Positions 7,476 through 16,275 are shown, numbered from the stretch's first letter. The stretch: 34,338 bases of DNA from DATJUF01 sp035524095 (GCA_035524095.1 DATKPK010000277.1:1-34338); one strand, 5' to 3'. Notes: generated by a model not told the origin, from the letters alone. Numbers and translations: made by a program.

Positions 7476-9038
7476 ATGGCCCTTGAGATAAAAATCACCC
7501 AGAACGTCGGGCTGCGGCAGCAGCTCGTGATGACGCCGCAGCTGCAACAGGCGATCAAGATCCTGCAACTGTCGCTGCCTGAACTCGAAGCAGTCGTGCA
7601 AAGCGAACTTGACTCGAATCCGATGCTCGAACCGCTTGACCAGAGTGTGGCGGAAACGGCCGCTAATAGCGACGGTGATGGTATGGATGTCGCACCGCCC
7701 GACGGCGAGCCTCTACCGGCCGAACCGGATGCGGGCGCAGACAGCGCGAGTGACAACGAGTGGGAACTGCCCGGCGGGATCGACGAGCCGCTGGCGCCGG
7801 TCCTCGCCACTGAAGCGCCCGACGCGGCGTCGGAGATCGATCACACCGATCGGCTCGACAAGCTCGATTGGCGCGAATACCTCGAAAATTACTCAAACAA
7901 CTGGCAAAACGGTGAACCGCCCGATCCGGACGACGAACGGCGCCAAACGCTAGAGAACACTCTGACCGGCAGGACTTCGCTCGAAGGCCATCTGATGGAG
8001 CAGTTGCGGGAGTCGAATCTGAGCGAAGCCGATCAGCGGATCGGTGCGACGATCATCTACAACCTTAACGATGACGGCTACTTGGAGACGCCGGTCGAAG
8101 AGCTGGCAGCGCAGCTTGAAATCGATCCGGAACAAGTCCGCCGTGTGCTCAAGCGGATTCAGCGTTTCGATCCGCCCGGCGTCGGCGCGCGTGATCTGCG
8201 CGAATCGCTTTACGCACAATTGGCAAATCACGGGATGGAAGAATCGCTCGCAGCGCGGGTGGTACTCAATCATCTCGATTTGCTGGAGAAGCATCGCTAT
8301 AACGAAATCGCCAAGGCCCTTGGCGTGCCACTGGATATGGTGGGCGAAGCAGCGAAGGTAATTTCACTGCTCGAGCCCAAGCCGGGGCGTGATTATGGCG
8401 GACAGAACGCCGCGTATATCGTTCCCGACGTCTACATCCAGAAGGTGGGCAATGATTTTATCGTAACGCTGAACGAAAGCGCGGTGCCGCGGCTGCGGCT
8501 GGCCAACTACTACCAGCGCGTACTTAACGACGATACGGCAACGGCGGAAACGAAGGAGTACCTGCAGGAGCGTCTGCGTTCGGCGAAATGGCTGGTGCAA
8601 TCGATTTTCAAGCGGCAGCAAACTATTTTCAAAGTTGCCAACTCGATTATCAAATTCCAGAGGGCGTTTTTCGAGCACGGCGTCAGCCAGCTAAAGCCGC
8701 TGGTGTTGAAGGACGTGGCTGAAGACATCAGCATGCACGAATCGACAATCAGCCGCGCAACCGCCAACAAATACGCTCATACGCCGCAGGGCATTTTCGA
8801 GCTCAAGTTCTTTTTCACTTCCGGGGTCAAGGCTGCTGACGGGGAGGATGTCAGCGCAGAGACTGTCAAGGAGAAAATTCGTACACTGGTCACGGCTGAG
8901 CGGGAGGAGCCGCTCTCCGATCAGGCAATAGCGGATATTCTGCGCCGCGACCAGATCAATATCGCCCGCCGAACCGTTGCCAAGTATCGTCAGGCATTGG
9001 GGATCCTGCCTTCGAGCCGTCGCAAGAAATTTGGTTGA
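7476..9038 (+). CDS. rpoN: RNA polymerase sigma-54 factor
   Basis: RpoN directs RNA polymerase to -24/-12 promoters that need an enhancer-binding ATPase. The 520-residue protein has all three regions. Region I is the Gln/Leu-rich start QQLVMTPQLQQAIKILQLS. Region II is an acidic linker of about 100 residues, rich in Asp, Glu and Pro. The core-binding region starts near LEGHLMEQLRESNLS. The DNA-binding region has the helix-turn-helix around ISMHESTISRATANKY, and the RpoN box ARRTVAKYR is at residues 497-505. It starts 11 bases after lptA and is probably co-transcribed with it. The order rpoN-hpf-ptsN-rapZ matches the classical rpoN operon of Proteobacteria. Confidence 0.98.
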   Translation: MALEIKITQNVGLRQQLVMTPQLQQAIKILQLSLPELEAVVQSELDSNPMLEPLDQSVAETAANSDGDGMDVAPPDGEPLPAEPDAGADSASDNEWELPGGIDEPLAPVLATEAPDAASEIDHTDRLDKLDWREYLENYSNNWQNGEPPDPDDERRQTLENTLTGRTSLEGHLMEQLRESNLSEADQRIGATIIYNLNDDGYLETPVEELAAQLEIDPEQVRRVLKRIQRFDPPGVGARDLRESLYAQLANHGMEESLAARVVLNHLDLLEKHRYNEIAKALGVPLDMVGEAAKVISLLEPKPGRDYGGQNAAYIVPDVYIQKVGNDFIVTLNESAVPRLRLANYYQRVLNDDTATAETKEYLQERLRSAKWLVQSIFKRQQTIFKVANSIIKFQRAFFEHGVSQLKPLVLKDVAEDISMHESTISRATANKYAHTPQGIFELKFFFTSGVKAADGEDVSAETVKEKIRTLVTAEREEPLSDQAIADILRRDQINIARRTVAKYRQALGILPSSRRKKFG

Positions 9039-9064
9039 TTCTTGGGGAGGAAAGGACAGGTGTT

Positions 9065-9499
9065 ATGAAAAGCAAAGCCAGCGAAGGAAAACATGCGAGA
9101 TCAGTAGTGCGCAGGGCCAAACGCTCGGGCGGTAAGGTAGCAGAGAATGCGACTGCCTTAACGATGACCTTCCGCCATGTTGAGCCGAGCGATGCGATTC
9201 GCCAATACGCCGAGCGGAAGCTCGAGCATATTGGAGCGCGGCTCAAGCGATCATGCTCGATCCATCTGATTTTGAGCGTCGACAAATATCGCCATTGTGG
9301 TGAAGTCACGGTCAAATGCGGGCGCTTTTCGATCACCGCGAAGGACGAAACTAAGGACCTTTACGCCGTCATCGACTTGCTTGCGGCCAAGGTCGGACGC
9401 CAGCTCAAGAGCCATTTAGCCAAAGTGGCGACGCAGCATACGCGCACACCGTCGGCCGGCGAGGTCTTGAGCGTCGCGGAAGAGTTCACTAACACGTAG
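9065..9499 (+). CDS. hpf: Ribosome hibernation promoting factor (short HPF) with a basic N-terminal extension
   Basis: HPF binds the 30S subunit in resting cells and promotes inactive ribosome dimers. The core TMTFRHVEPSDAIRQYAERK, then SIHLILSVDKYRHCGEVTV, and DLYAVIDLLAAKVGRQLKSH, is typical. The total of about 144 residues fits the short form without the C-terminal dimerisation domain. Before the core there are about 32 residues rich in Lys, Arg, Ser and Ala (KSKASEGKHARSVVRRAKRS region); most HPF proteins begin almost at the core. ATG 9065 is preferred because a GGGGAGGAAAGG purine tract precedes it, while the longer frame start at 9035 would overlap the rpoN stop. A start further in cannot be excluded. 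Confidence 0.92.
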   Translation: MKSKASEGKHARSVVRRAKRSGGKVAENATALTMTFRHVEPSDAIRQYAERKLEHIGARLKRSCSIHLILSVDKYRHCGEVTVKCGRFSITAKDETKDLYAVIDLLAAKVGRQLKSHLAKVATQHTRTPSAGEVLSVAEEFTNT

Positions 9500-9539
9500 G
9501 AGTTGATGGCTGCATACGGGCCTGAGCCGTTTCTGAACA

Positions 9540-10001
9540 ATGAAAATAACTGAAATCCTGACTCAGGACGCGGTTCTACCGGACCTGCATGGCACGACGA
9601 AACCTGAAATCCTGCACGAGCTCGCCCAGAGTTTCACTAGCCAATTCCCGAATCTCACGGCCGACATGGTAGCCGCCGTACTGAACGAGCGGGAACGGCT
9701 CGGGTCGACTGCGATTGGCGACGGAATCGCGATTCCGCACGGCAAAATTCGAGGCGTGAACCGGATTGTCGGGGCCTTCGGCCGACACAAACAGGGCGTC
9801 GATTTTGATTCGCTGGATGGCAATCCAACGCATCTGTTCTTCGTCCTGATCGCGCCCGAGGAATCGACGAGCCTTCATCTGAAGGCGTTGGCGCGCGTCT
9901 CACGGCTGTTTCGCGATAACGCGTTCCGTGAGCGGCTGGAAACGGCGGGCACCGCGGAAGAGCTGTACAGCCATATAGTCGAAGAGGACAGCCGGTACTG
10001 A
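9540..10001 (+). CDS. ptsN: Nitrogen-related PTS enzyme IIA
   Basis: EIIA-Ntr takes phosphate from EI-Ntr/NPr and acts as a regulator rather than in sugar transport. The 153-residue protein has the whole domain: KITEILTQDAVLPDL, VLNERERLGSTAIGDGIAIP, and the phosphorylated His67 in IAIPHGK. The later HLFFVLIAPEESTSLHLKAL segment is also typical. It lies 40 bases after hpf, and the ribosome-binding site is weak. In this window the HPr partner is at 16.5-16.8 kb on the other strand; EI-Ntr (ptsP) is not in the window. Confidence 0.96.
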   Translation: MKITEILTQDAVLPDLHGTTKPEILHELAQSFTSQFPNLTADMVAAVLNERERLGSTAIGDGIAIPHGKIRGVNRIVGAFGRHKQGVDFDSLDGNPTHLFFVLIAPEESTSLHLKALARVSRLFRDNAFRERLETAGTAEELYSHIVEEDSRY

Positions 10002-10066
10002 CGGCAGTCGTAGCGGTTGCGCAGCGCAAGTGCCACGGCCATAGAAGCCTCGCGCGAAAGGCGCAA

Positions 10067-10079
10067 AGGTTTATAACCT
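10067..10079 (+). promoter_or_regulatory. Small inverted repeat over the rapZ ribosome-binding site
   Basis: AGGTT, TAT, AACCT form a 5-bp stem with a 3-base loop. The repeat ends two bases before the rapZ ATG and includes the AGG of the only visible purine-rich ribosome-binding site (AAAGG). It could modulate rapZ translation, but the stem is short and this may be chance. Confidence 0.25.
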
Positions 10080-10081
10080 AG

Positions 10082-10966
10082 ATGGCTGTCAGCGATAATC
10101 GGCATTCCACGCGCCTGATTATCGTGACCGGGGTTTCAGGCTCGGGACGCGTCTCGGCGATGCGCGTACTCGAGGATCTCGGCTTTTATTGCGTCGATAA
10201 TCTGCCGGTAGCACTAGCGCCGACTGTCGTTGAACTGGCGGGCAGGCAAGATCCGGCAATCGCGACTGTCGCGCTGGGAATCGACGCCCGCGAGCGGATC
10301 TTTTTCCCGCGGTGGCCGCAGGTGTTTGATGAACTAGAGCGCGAGGGTATCCAACCAGAGATAATTTTTCTCGACGCCTCCGACCCGGTCCTGGCTCGGC
10401 GATATTCGGAGAGCCGACGGCCGCATCCGATGGCCGAGAATGGCGGCAGCGTCGCCGATAGTATCCATCGTGAGCGGATGGCCCTGGCCGAGATGCGCGA
10501 GCGGGCCACACGCATCATCGACACCACTACGCTTACTGTTCACGAACTGCGGGAGGTGATGACCGCGGCGGTGATGAGTACGAAAGACGCCAGCCGGATG
10601 GCGGTTACGCTGATGTCATTCGGGTACAAGTATGGCCATCCTGTGGGACTCGACCTGGTGCTTGACGTTCGCTTTATCCCGAATCCGTTTTTTGTGCCGG
10701 AGATGCGGCCTTTGACGGGCCTCGATGATCGTGTGCGCGACTATGTGATGGAGCAACCTGAGAGCCGCCGATTCGTCGATGAGGTGACGCAGTTACTCGA
10801 GTTCCTGCTGCCACTCTATCAACGTGAAGGAAAAAGCTACTTGACGATCGGGCTGGGATGCACCGGTGGGCGCCATCGCTCGCCGGTGCTTGCACGGCAA
10901 TTGAGCAAACGGTTGCTTGCGAGCGGGTTCGCGACGGAAGTCCGCGACCACGATATCAGCCGCTGA
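10082..10966 (+). CDS. rapZ: RapZ / YvcJ family nucleotide-binding RNase adapter, Walker A degenerate
   Basis: RapZ family proteins have an N-terminal P-loop domain and a C-terminal domain. In E. coli they bind sRNAs and guide RNase E in control of GlcN-6-P synthesis. The 294-residue protein shows RVLEDLGFYCVDNLPVALAP after the P-loop, IIFLDASDPVLARRYSE, the MSFGYKYGHPVGLDLVLDVR start of the C-terminal domain, NPFFVPEMRPLTGLD, and the intact IGLGCTGGRHRSPVLA loop. The Walker A motif reads G17-VSGS-G22-R23-V24, where family members have GKS or GKT, so both the phosphate-binding Lys and the metal-binding Ser/Thr are changed. The RNA-binding half looks intact. It is the last gene of the rpoN string, and a convergent SDR gene follows. 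Confidence 0.95.
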   Translation: MAVSDNRHSTRLIIVTGVSGSGRVSAMRVLEDLGFYCVDNLPVALAPTVVELAGRQDPAIATVALGIDARERIFFPRWPQVFDELEREGIQPEIIFLDASDPVLARRYSESRRPHPMAENGGSVADSIHRERMALAEMRERATRIIDTTTLTVHELREVMTAAVMSTKDASRMAVTLMSFGYKYGHPVGLDLVLDVRFIPNPFFVPEMRPLTGLDDRVRDYVMEQPESRRFVDEVTQLLEFLLPLYQREGKSYLTIGLGCTGGRHRSPVLARQLSKRLLASGFATEVRDHDISR

Positions 10967-11015
10967 CATTCCTACGAGCGACTGTCCCCTCTTCAAATTG
11001 AAGTGACTACCCTGA

Positions 11016-11798
11016 TCAGTTCATGATGTTGCCGGCGTCGACATTAATCGTCTGGCCGGTGACACCGGCGGAAAGGTCGCTGATGAGGAACAGCGAAACG
11101 CGCGCAACTTCTTCTTCGGTGACCATCCGCTGCATCGCGGCGGTCGCAGTAAAGTTACGCTTGACCTGTTCATAGGGAGTTTTGGTGGCTTCAGCGCGTG
11201 CCTGAATGACGCGCTCGATACGGTCACCCTCAACCGCGCCTGGACAGATACAGTTGACGCGAATTCCTTCGGCGCCCCATTCGCCAGCCAGAGTTTGAGT
11301 CAGCCCGATCATCGCCCATTTCGAGGCGGCATACGGCGAACGGAACGGATAGCCACGGCGCCCGGCCCCTGAGGAAATCATCAGGATATTACCGCTCTTC
11401 TGACTGACCATCGTTGGGATAACCGCGCGTGAAGCGAGCCATGCGCCGGTCAGATTGATGTCGAGGACCTCCTGCCATTCAGCGAGCGCCATCTCGGTGG
11501 TACGCTTGGTCGGACCAGCGATACCGGCATTATTTACGAGGATGTCGATGCGGCCAAAGGCCTTGAGCGTGGCCTCGGCGATGTGAGCACAATCGCCTTC
11601 CTTGGCGACGTCTACTTTAACCGCGATGGCCTCGACACCGAGTTTCGCAGCGGCAGCGCGGGTCTCCTCGAGCGGTCCCGGCGTGCGCGCGGTAAGCACC
11701 AGTCTGGCGCCCGCGCGGGCATAGATCAGGGCTATCTCCTTGCCGATTCCGTAACCGCCGCCGGTGATAATCGCGACTTTTCCATTCAATTCGCCCAT
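11016..11798 (-). CDS. Short-chain dehydrogenase/reductase (classical SDR)
   Basis: The 260-residue protein is a classical NAD(P)-dependent SDR. It has the cofactor loop TGGGYGIG, the structural motif NNAG in DILVNNAGIAG, the catalytic Ser in ILMISSGAG, and the active-site YAASK (Tyr and Lys). The C-terminal end GVTGQTINVDAGNIMN is typical. The Arg in VLTARTPG after strand 2 suggests possible NADP preference (inference). Two ATGs lie close together; 11798 has a GAGG seven bases upstream and is preferred over 11804. Its substrate is unknown. The gene stands alone, convergent with rapZ. Confidence 0.9.
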   Translation of the reverse strand: MGELNGKVAIITGGGYGIGKEIALIYARAGARLVLTARTPGPLEETRAAAAKLGVEAIAVKVDVAKEGDCAHIAEATLKAFGRIDILVNNAGIAGPTKRTTEMALAEWQEVLDINLTGAWLASRAVIPTMVSQKSGNILMISSGAGRRGYPFRSPYAASKWAMIGLTQTLAGEWGAEGIRVNCICPGAVEGDRIERVIQARAEATKTPYEQVKRNFTATAAMQRMVTEEEVARVSLFLISDLSAGVTGQTINVDAGNIMN

Positions 11799-12061
11799 GA
11801 TCATGCCTCGAGGTTTTCGCCGTGAACTTTGTCTGCGAGCCGTCTTTCTCGTAGCGCGAATTTAATCGGATTAAAGCCTGACCACAACGATCAGACTGGT
11901 TGGTAGACGCAAAGTCGCGGCAGCTAATGCAACCGCTAGGGAATGCGGTGCGTCTATGCATAGGAGTCGAGAGAGACCAGACGGCCATCGTGGGCGGCGG
12001 ACTGCCTTGTCAGACGGTGGGTCAGCCCATATGATCGATTGTCGTTGCGACTCACCATTTG

Positions 12062-12781
12062 ATGCAATCCACACCACAGCCATCACTAGAGCCAATGTCC
12101 GAGCTGACGCAGCCCGCGAAGGCCGCCAGTTCGAGCATAATGAATCTGCTGCGGATCGTAATACTAGCCGTGCTCGTCGGCGGTTCGGTTTATCTCCTGA
12201 TGACGCATCTGAATTGGTTCGAGGACCCGCGGCTGGTCAAGCGCGAGGTGCTGGAATGCGGCGTCTGGGGGCCGATCGTTTATATTTTGCTGTTTGCTAT
12301 CGGACCGTCGTTTCTGGTCCCGGGCGCGGTCATGACTATTGCAGGGGGTCTGGCCTTTGGCGCGCTATGGGGCGCGTTGTGGTCGATGATTGGGGCATAT
12401 CTGGGCGCTCTCGTGGCATTCGGTGCGGGACGATTCCTCGGCCGGTCATTTGTCGAGCGAGTGATCGGCGAGCGATTACGGGGACTCGCCCAGAAGCTCG
12501 CGCGCAACGGCTTTTACGTAATTCTTTATCTGCGGCTGGTGCCAGTAATCCCGTATAATGCACTGAATCTGCTGGCGGGCGCTTCGCCGATTGGTTTCCG
12601 CGATTATTTCTGGGCGAGCGTTATCGGGATGATCCCAGGCACGATTTTGTTCGCGTTTCTTGGCGACGCGTTATGGCATCCGGGGTCGCCCCGCTTTTTC
12701 ATCGCGATCGGCCTGATTCTGAGCTGCTTTGCAGCTGGCGAACTGTTCCGGCGATCGCGCACGATGGCAATCGAAATCTGA
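12062..12781 (+). CDS. TVP38/TMEM64 (VTT/SNARE-associated) family membrane protein
   Basis: The protein of about 239 residues has a short polar N-terminus, one membrane segment (LLRIVILAVLVGGSVYLLM), and then the VTT domain. That domain has GPIVYILLFAIGPSFLVPGA, AGGLAFGALWGALWSMIGA, a polar GAGRFLGRSFVERVIG stretch, and the family signature FYVILYLRLVPVIPYNALN followed by GMIPGTILFAFLGD. Bacterial members are integral inner-membrane proteins, related to DedA and to eukaryotic lipid scramblases. The molecular role here is not known. ATG 12062 follows a TTG directly, and ATG 12095 is also possible; none has a clear ribosome-binding site. It faces away from the SDR gene and converges with the YceI-like gene. 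Confidence 0.88.
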   Translation: MQSTPQPSLEPMSELTQPAKAASSSIMNLLRIVILAVLVGGSVYLLMTHLNWFEDPRLVKREVLECGVWGPIVYILLFAIGPSFLVPGAVMTIAGGLAFGALWGALWSMIGAYLGALVAFGAGRFLGRSFVERVIGERLRGLAQKLARNGFYVILYLRLVPVIPYNALNLLAGASPIGFRDYFWASVIGMIPGTILFAFLGDALWHPGSPRFFIAIGLILSCFAAGELFRRSRTMAIEI

Positions 12782-12835
12782 GCGCGTAAGCGCGGGCCCT
12801 GTCGGATAGCGGAATCCCTTGGTATAGCATCACTC

Positions 12836-13480
12836 CTAGGGTGACTGAGTGGGCGTCGGAGTCGATGGGCGCTCAGCGCGAATATCAAATTCGACGTCAA
12901 CGTTTTTACCTGCCGGGACGAAAAACAGACTCGGCGGTGTGATGGCAAAATCCGTATAATCGAATGTAATTTCACCTCGCGCCTCGAAGATCCCGTCGGG
13001 GCTCATCGAAAGGTTGACCGGCAGGCTCATTTCGCGGGTCACACCATGCAGGGTCAGATTGCCGACCACCGTCGCGGTTCCTAATGCACCTGGAGTTTCG
13101 ACTTTGATGTCCTCAATGCGGGTACTCTCGAAGGAAATCGCTGTGAAGTTAAAGGTCTGGAGCGCCGAATGGATCACGTGGCGGTCGCGCATATCGTTGC
13201 CGGAGTTGTAAGTGGTCGCGTCAATTACGATTGAGACGTGTCCAGTCGCAGCCAGATTGTCGGGATCGCCGTCAACTTCACCGGTTATGATCTCAAAAGT
13301 GCCAGTAGTTGTTGGCTGATCGCGCATCCGGGCAAGTGGCAACTGGACGGTAGCGCTGATCTGCGAGGTCTGAGTATCGATTGGCAGATGGATTACGCCG
13401 GCATGGGCAGCGGCCGAAAAGTTAAGCGCTGCCAACAGTAGAGTGATAACTATCGTCCGCCGTGACAAAGGTCTCCCCAT
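12836..13480 (-). CDS. YceI-like periplasmic protein
   Basis: The 214-residue protein has a Sec signal peptide (basic start, then IVITLLLAALNFSAAAHA, cleavage near AHA-G) and a YceI-type lipocalin-like domain. Typical features are the strand SQISATVQLPLARM, the TGTFEIITGEVDGDPDNLAA segment, DMRDRHVIHSALQTFNF, GNLTLHGVTREMSLPV, and the last strand FDYTDFAITPP. YceI proteins bind isoprenoid-type lipids in some species; the ligand here is unknown. The C-terminus ends in a Pro/Thr/Ser-rich tail. No clear operon partner is visible. Confidence 0.85.
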   Translation of the reverse strand: MGRPLSRRTIVITLLLAALNFSAAAHAGVIHLPIDTQTSQISATVQLPLARMRDQPTTTGTFEIITGEVDGDPDNLAATGHVSIVIDATTYNSGNDMRDRHVIHSALQTFNFTAISFESTRIEDIKVETPGALGTATVVGNLTLHGVTREMSLPVNLSMSPDGIFEARGEITFDYTDFAITPPSLFFVPAGKNVDVEFDIRAERPSTPTPTQSP

Positions 13481-13565
13481 TTCTCCCCCGATAAGCGCGC
13501 GAGGCGCCAGCCTGATTAGCGCGAGTGGCTGGTTGTAAGCAAACCGGCGCGATGCAAATACCGAA

Positions 13566-13686
13566 GATTCTTCAGGCGGTCGGCTCGCATCCTCAGAGTC
13601 TCAAGCCGGATGCTCCCAGCCTCGCACCGGTACGGCCTCGCATTGCTCGGCCTATCGGCCGCACGCCCTCGCATGTGAGTGCTATC
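13566..13686. repeat. Copy 2 of the dispersed palindromic repeat, degenerate
   Basis: The gap between the YceI-like gene and ahcY holds GATTCTTCAGGCGG and GGCTCGC (13566 on), and later GGCCGCACGCCCTCGCA (13658 on) followed by a decayed right arm (TGTGAGTGCTA). The same two blocks occur in the same order at 24266-24323. Here about 55 extra bases separate them and the right arm of the palindrome no longer pairs well. I see no gene in 13481-13753. Confidence 0.5.
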
Positions 13687-13753
13687 TACGCAAACCGGGC
13701 CGTCATCCAGCGACGACGACCCAGTGTATGCGGAATCGGCAATTGAAGGTGGT

Positions 13754-15034
13754 TCAGGTACCGCTCTGCCAGCTCGTCAGATAGCGTTTCTGCTCCTCGG
13801 AGAGGGCGTCGATTGAGATACCCATCGCGGCGAGCTTCAGTCCGGCAACATCCTGCTCGATTCCGATGGGCACGTCGTGGACCTTCACCGGCAGCGTGCC
13901 ACTCTCGGCGGCCCAGCGTGAAGCGAGCGCCTGGGTGGCAAAGCTCATATCCATAACCTGCGCCGGATGGCCCTCGGCGCAAGCCAGATTCACCAGCCGT
14001 CCCTGGCCGAGGATGTAGAGCGTGCGGCCGTTGACGAGCTTGTAGGCGTCAACATTGTTGGTCACGTTGCGCTCGATGTGGCTCGCCGTGTCATTGAGGT
14101 AGGCGATATCAATTTCGACGTCGAAATGTCCGGAGTTGGAGAGGATGGCGCCATCCTTCATCAGGCTGAAATGCGCGGGATTCAGCACCGAACGGTCGCC
14201 GGTCGCACTGACGAAGATATCGCCAAGACGCGCTGCCTCAACCATCGGCATAACGCGCAAACCGTCCATCGCAGCTTCGAGCGCGCGCACCGGATCGACT
14301 TCAGTGACGATTACATCCGCGCCCATGCCGCGAGCACGCGACGCAATGCCACGTCCGCACCATCCGTAACCGGCCACGACGAAAACGGAGCCGGCAATCA
14401 GGACGCCGGTCGCGCGGATGATCCCGTCAAGCGTGGATTGGCCTGTACCGTAACGGTTGTCGAACAGATGCTTGGTCTGGGCATCGTTAACGGCGACCAC
14501 AGGAATCTTGAGCGCACCGTCCTGCTCCATCGCACGCAGTCGAATCACGCCAGTCGTGGTCTCTTCCATGCTGGCGCGGACTTCCTCGGCATGTTCGCGA
14601 AATTCAGTGTGGAGCAGGCTCACGAGATCGGCGCCATCGTCCATCGTGATGGTCGGACGCTGTTCCAGTACCGCACGCAGATGATTGTAATAGGTATCGC
14701 GATCCTCGCCGTGAATGGCGTAGGTCGAGATGCCATAATCCGCCACGAGTGATGCGGCAACGTCGTCCTGAGTAGAGAGCGGATTGCTGGCGCAGCATAG
14801 AACTTCGGCGCCGCCGGCTTTCAGTGCACGCAACAGATTGGCGGTCTCACAGGTGACGTGGAGACAGGCTGCGAGGCGTTGCCCCTTGAGCGGCTGATCG
14901 CGTGTGAATTGTTCGCGAATCAGGCGCAGGACCGGCATTTGGCGGTCAGCCCATTCGATGCGCTTGCGGCCGATGGCGGATAATTCCAAGTCGCGAACGT
15001 CGTAACTCAATTCGCTCGGCGGAGACTGCGGCAT
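13754..15034 (-). CDS. ahcY: Adenosylhomocysteinase (S-adenosyl-L-homocysteine hydrolase)
   Basis: AhcY splits S-adenosylhomocysteine into adenosine and homocysteine, removing the product inhibitor of methyltransferases. The 426-residue protein begins YDVRDLELSAIGRKRIEWAD. It has LHVTCETANLLRALKAGGAE, the active-site DAQTKHLFDNRYGTGQS, the NAD loop VVAGYGWCGRGIA, GHFDVEIDI, and the C-terminal Lys-Arg-Tyr end QKRYLTSWQSGT. It follows metK by 62 bases on the same strand. A strong AGGAGG (15042-15047) lies seven bases before the ATG. The pair metK-ahcY forms a methyl-cycle operon; no SAH riboswitch pattern is visible in the short gap. Confidence 0.97.
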   Translation of the reverse strand: MPQSPPSELSYDVRDLELSAIGRKRIEWADRQMPVLRLIREQFTRDQPLKGQRLAACLHVTCETANLLRALKAGGAEVLCCASNPLSTQDDVAASLVADYGISTYAIHGEDRDTYYNHLRAVLEQRPTITMDDGADLVSLLHTEFREHAEEVRASMEETTTGVIRLRAMEQDGALKIPVVAVNDAQTKHLFDNRYGTGQSTLDGIIRATGVLIAGSVFVVAGYGWCGRGIASRARGMGADVIVTEVDPVRALEAAMDGLRVMPMVEAARLGDIFVSATGDRSVLNPAHFSLMKDGAILSNSGHFDVEIDIAYLNDTASHIERNVTNNVDAYKLVNGRTLYILGQGRLVNLACAEGHPAQVMDMSFATQALASRWAAESGTLPVKVHDVPIGIEQDVAGLKLAAMGISIDALSEEQKRYLTSWQSGT

Positions 15035-15096
15035 AACAAGTCCTCCTAAAAATGCTTCGGCGCGAAGAGCGCGCTCAAATTATCGATCAGACGCGC

Positions 15097-16275
15097 TCAA
15101 CGAAGATTAAAGGCGCTGCGCAGGTTTTCCGCCATGTCGGTGCGTTCCCAAGGAAAGTGGCCGTTGACGGCGGGACGTCCGAAGTGACCGTAGGCAGCGG
15201 TCGCCTGGTAGATGGGCCGCTTCAGATCGAGCGTACGGATGATTCCTGCAGGGCGGAAATCGAACAGTTCTCGTAACGTCGTGGAAAGCTTATGGTCGGG
15301 CACCAGTCCAGTATCGAAAGTATCAATCAAGATCGAAACCGGCTCGGCCACGCCGATCGCGTAGGCCACCTGGATCTCGCAGCGCTTAGCTAGACCCGCC
15401 GCGACCACGTTTTTCGCAACGTGGCGCGCCATGTAGCACGCCGAGCGGTCAACCTTGGAAGGGTCCTTGCCGGAGAATGCCCCGCCGCCATGACGGCCAT
15501 AACCGCCGTAGGTGTCGACGATAATCTTGCGGCCGGTGAGGCCACAATCGCCGTGGGGTCCGCCGATGACGAAGCTGCCGGTGGGATTGACATGAAAAAC
15601 TGTCGAATCGTGAAGAAATTGCGGCGGAATCGTCGGCTTGATCAATTCTTCGATAATCACTTCACGAATGGTGGCGTAGTTGACGTGGGGCGAGTGCTGG
15701 GTCGATATGACGACCGTGTCGACCCCGACCGGCTCGCCGTTCGCGTAACGGACAGTGACTTGGCTCTTCGCGTCGGGCCGGAGGAAATCAACCTTTTTTG
15801 CCTTACGCAGCATCGCCAGGTTTTCCATCAGGCGGTGCGCCAGCGAGATAGGCAGCGGCATCAGGTCGGGGGTCTCGTCGCAGGCGAAACCGAACATCAG
15901 GCCTTGGTCGCCAGCGCCTTGTTCTTTGAACATGCCCTGACCTTCGGTCACGCCCTGAGAGATATCTGGTGATTGCGGCTCAATCGCGGTCAATACCGCA
16001 CACATGTTGCCGTTGAAGCCGACCTCGTCGTTATCGTAACCAATCTCGGTCGCGGTGCGGCGAGCGATTTTGAGGAAGTCAGGATGGGCGCGTGAAGTGA
16101 TTTCGCCAGCCAAGACAATCAGGCCAGTCTTGACGAGGCTTTCGAGCGCAACCCGCGAATTAGGATCCTCGGCCAGCAGAGCGTCAAGCACCGCGTCCGA
16201 AATCTGATCGCACATTTTGTCCGGATGGCCCTCAGAGACCGATTCCGAAGTAAAAACGAAGTCCTTTAGCGGCAT
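15097..16275 (-). CDS. metK: S-adenosylmethionine synthetase
   Basis: MetK makes S-adenosylmethionine from methionine and ATP. The 392-residue length is normal. It shows FTSESVSEGHPDKMCDQISD at the N-terminus, the GAGDQGLMFGFA signature (about residues 121-132), the second signature GGGAFSGKDPSKVDRSA, and the C-terminal GHFGR segment. The ATG is preceded by AAGGAG in the leader. A candidate promoter lies about 175 bases upstream, so the transcript would have a long leader. ahcY follows in the same direction. Confidence 0.98.
   Translation of the reverse strand: MPLKDFVFTSESVSEGHPDKMCDQISDAVLDALLAEDPNSRVALESLVKTGLIVLAGEITSRAHPDFLKIARRTATEIGYDNDEVGFNGNMCAVLTAIEPQSPDISQGVTEGQGMFKEQGAGDQGLMFGFACDETPDLMPLPISLAHRLMENLAMLRKAKKVDFLRPDAKSQVTVRYANGEPVGVDTVVISTQHSPHVNYATIREVIIEELIKPTIPPQFLHDSTVFHVNPTGSFVIGGPHGDCGLTGRKIIVDTYGGYGRHGGGAFSGKDPSKVDRSACYMARHVAKNVVAAGLAKRCEIQVAYAIGVAEPVSILIDTFDTGLVPDHKLSTTLRELFDFRPAGIIRTLDLKRPIYQATAAYGHFGRPAVNGHFPWERTDMAENLRSAFNLR

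Noticed and set aside
10991..11003. Palindrome CTTCAAATTGAAG between rapZ and the SDR gene
   Set aside because: Short, AT-rich, without T-run; it may help end transcription of the convergent genes but cannot be supported as a terminator.
13967..14752. Long open frame antisense to ahcY (261 codons)
   Set aside because: It lies fully within a certain gene, shows no domain, and such antisense frames are common in GC-rich coding DNA.
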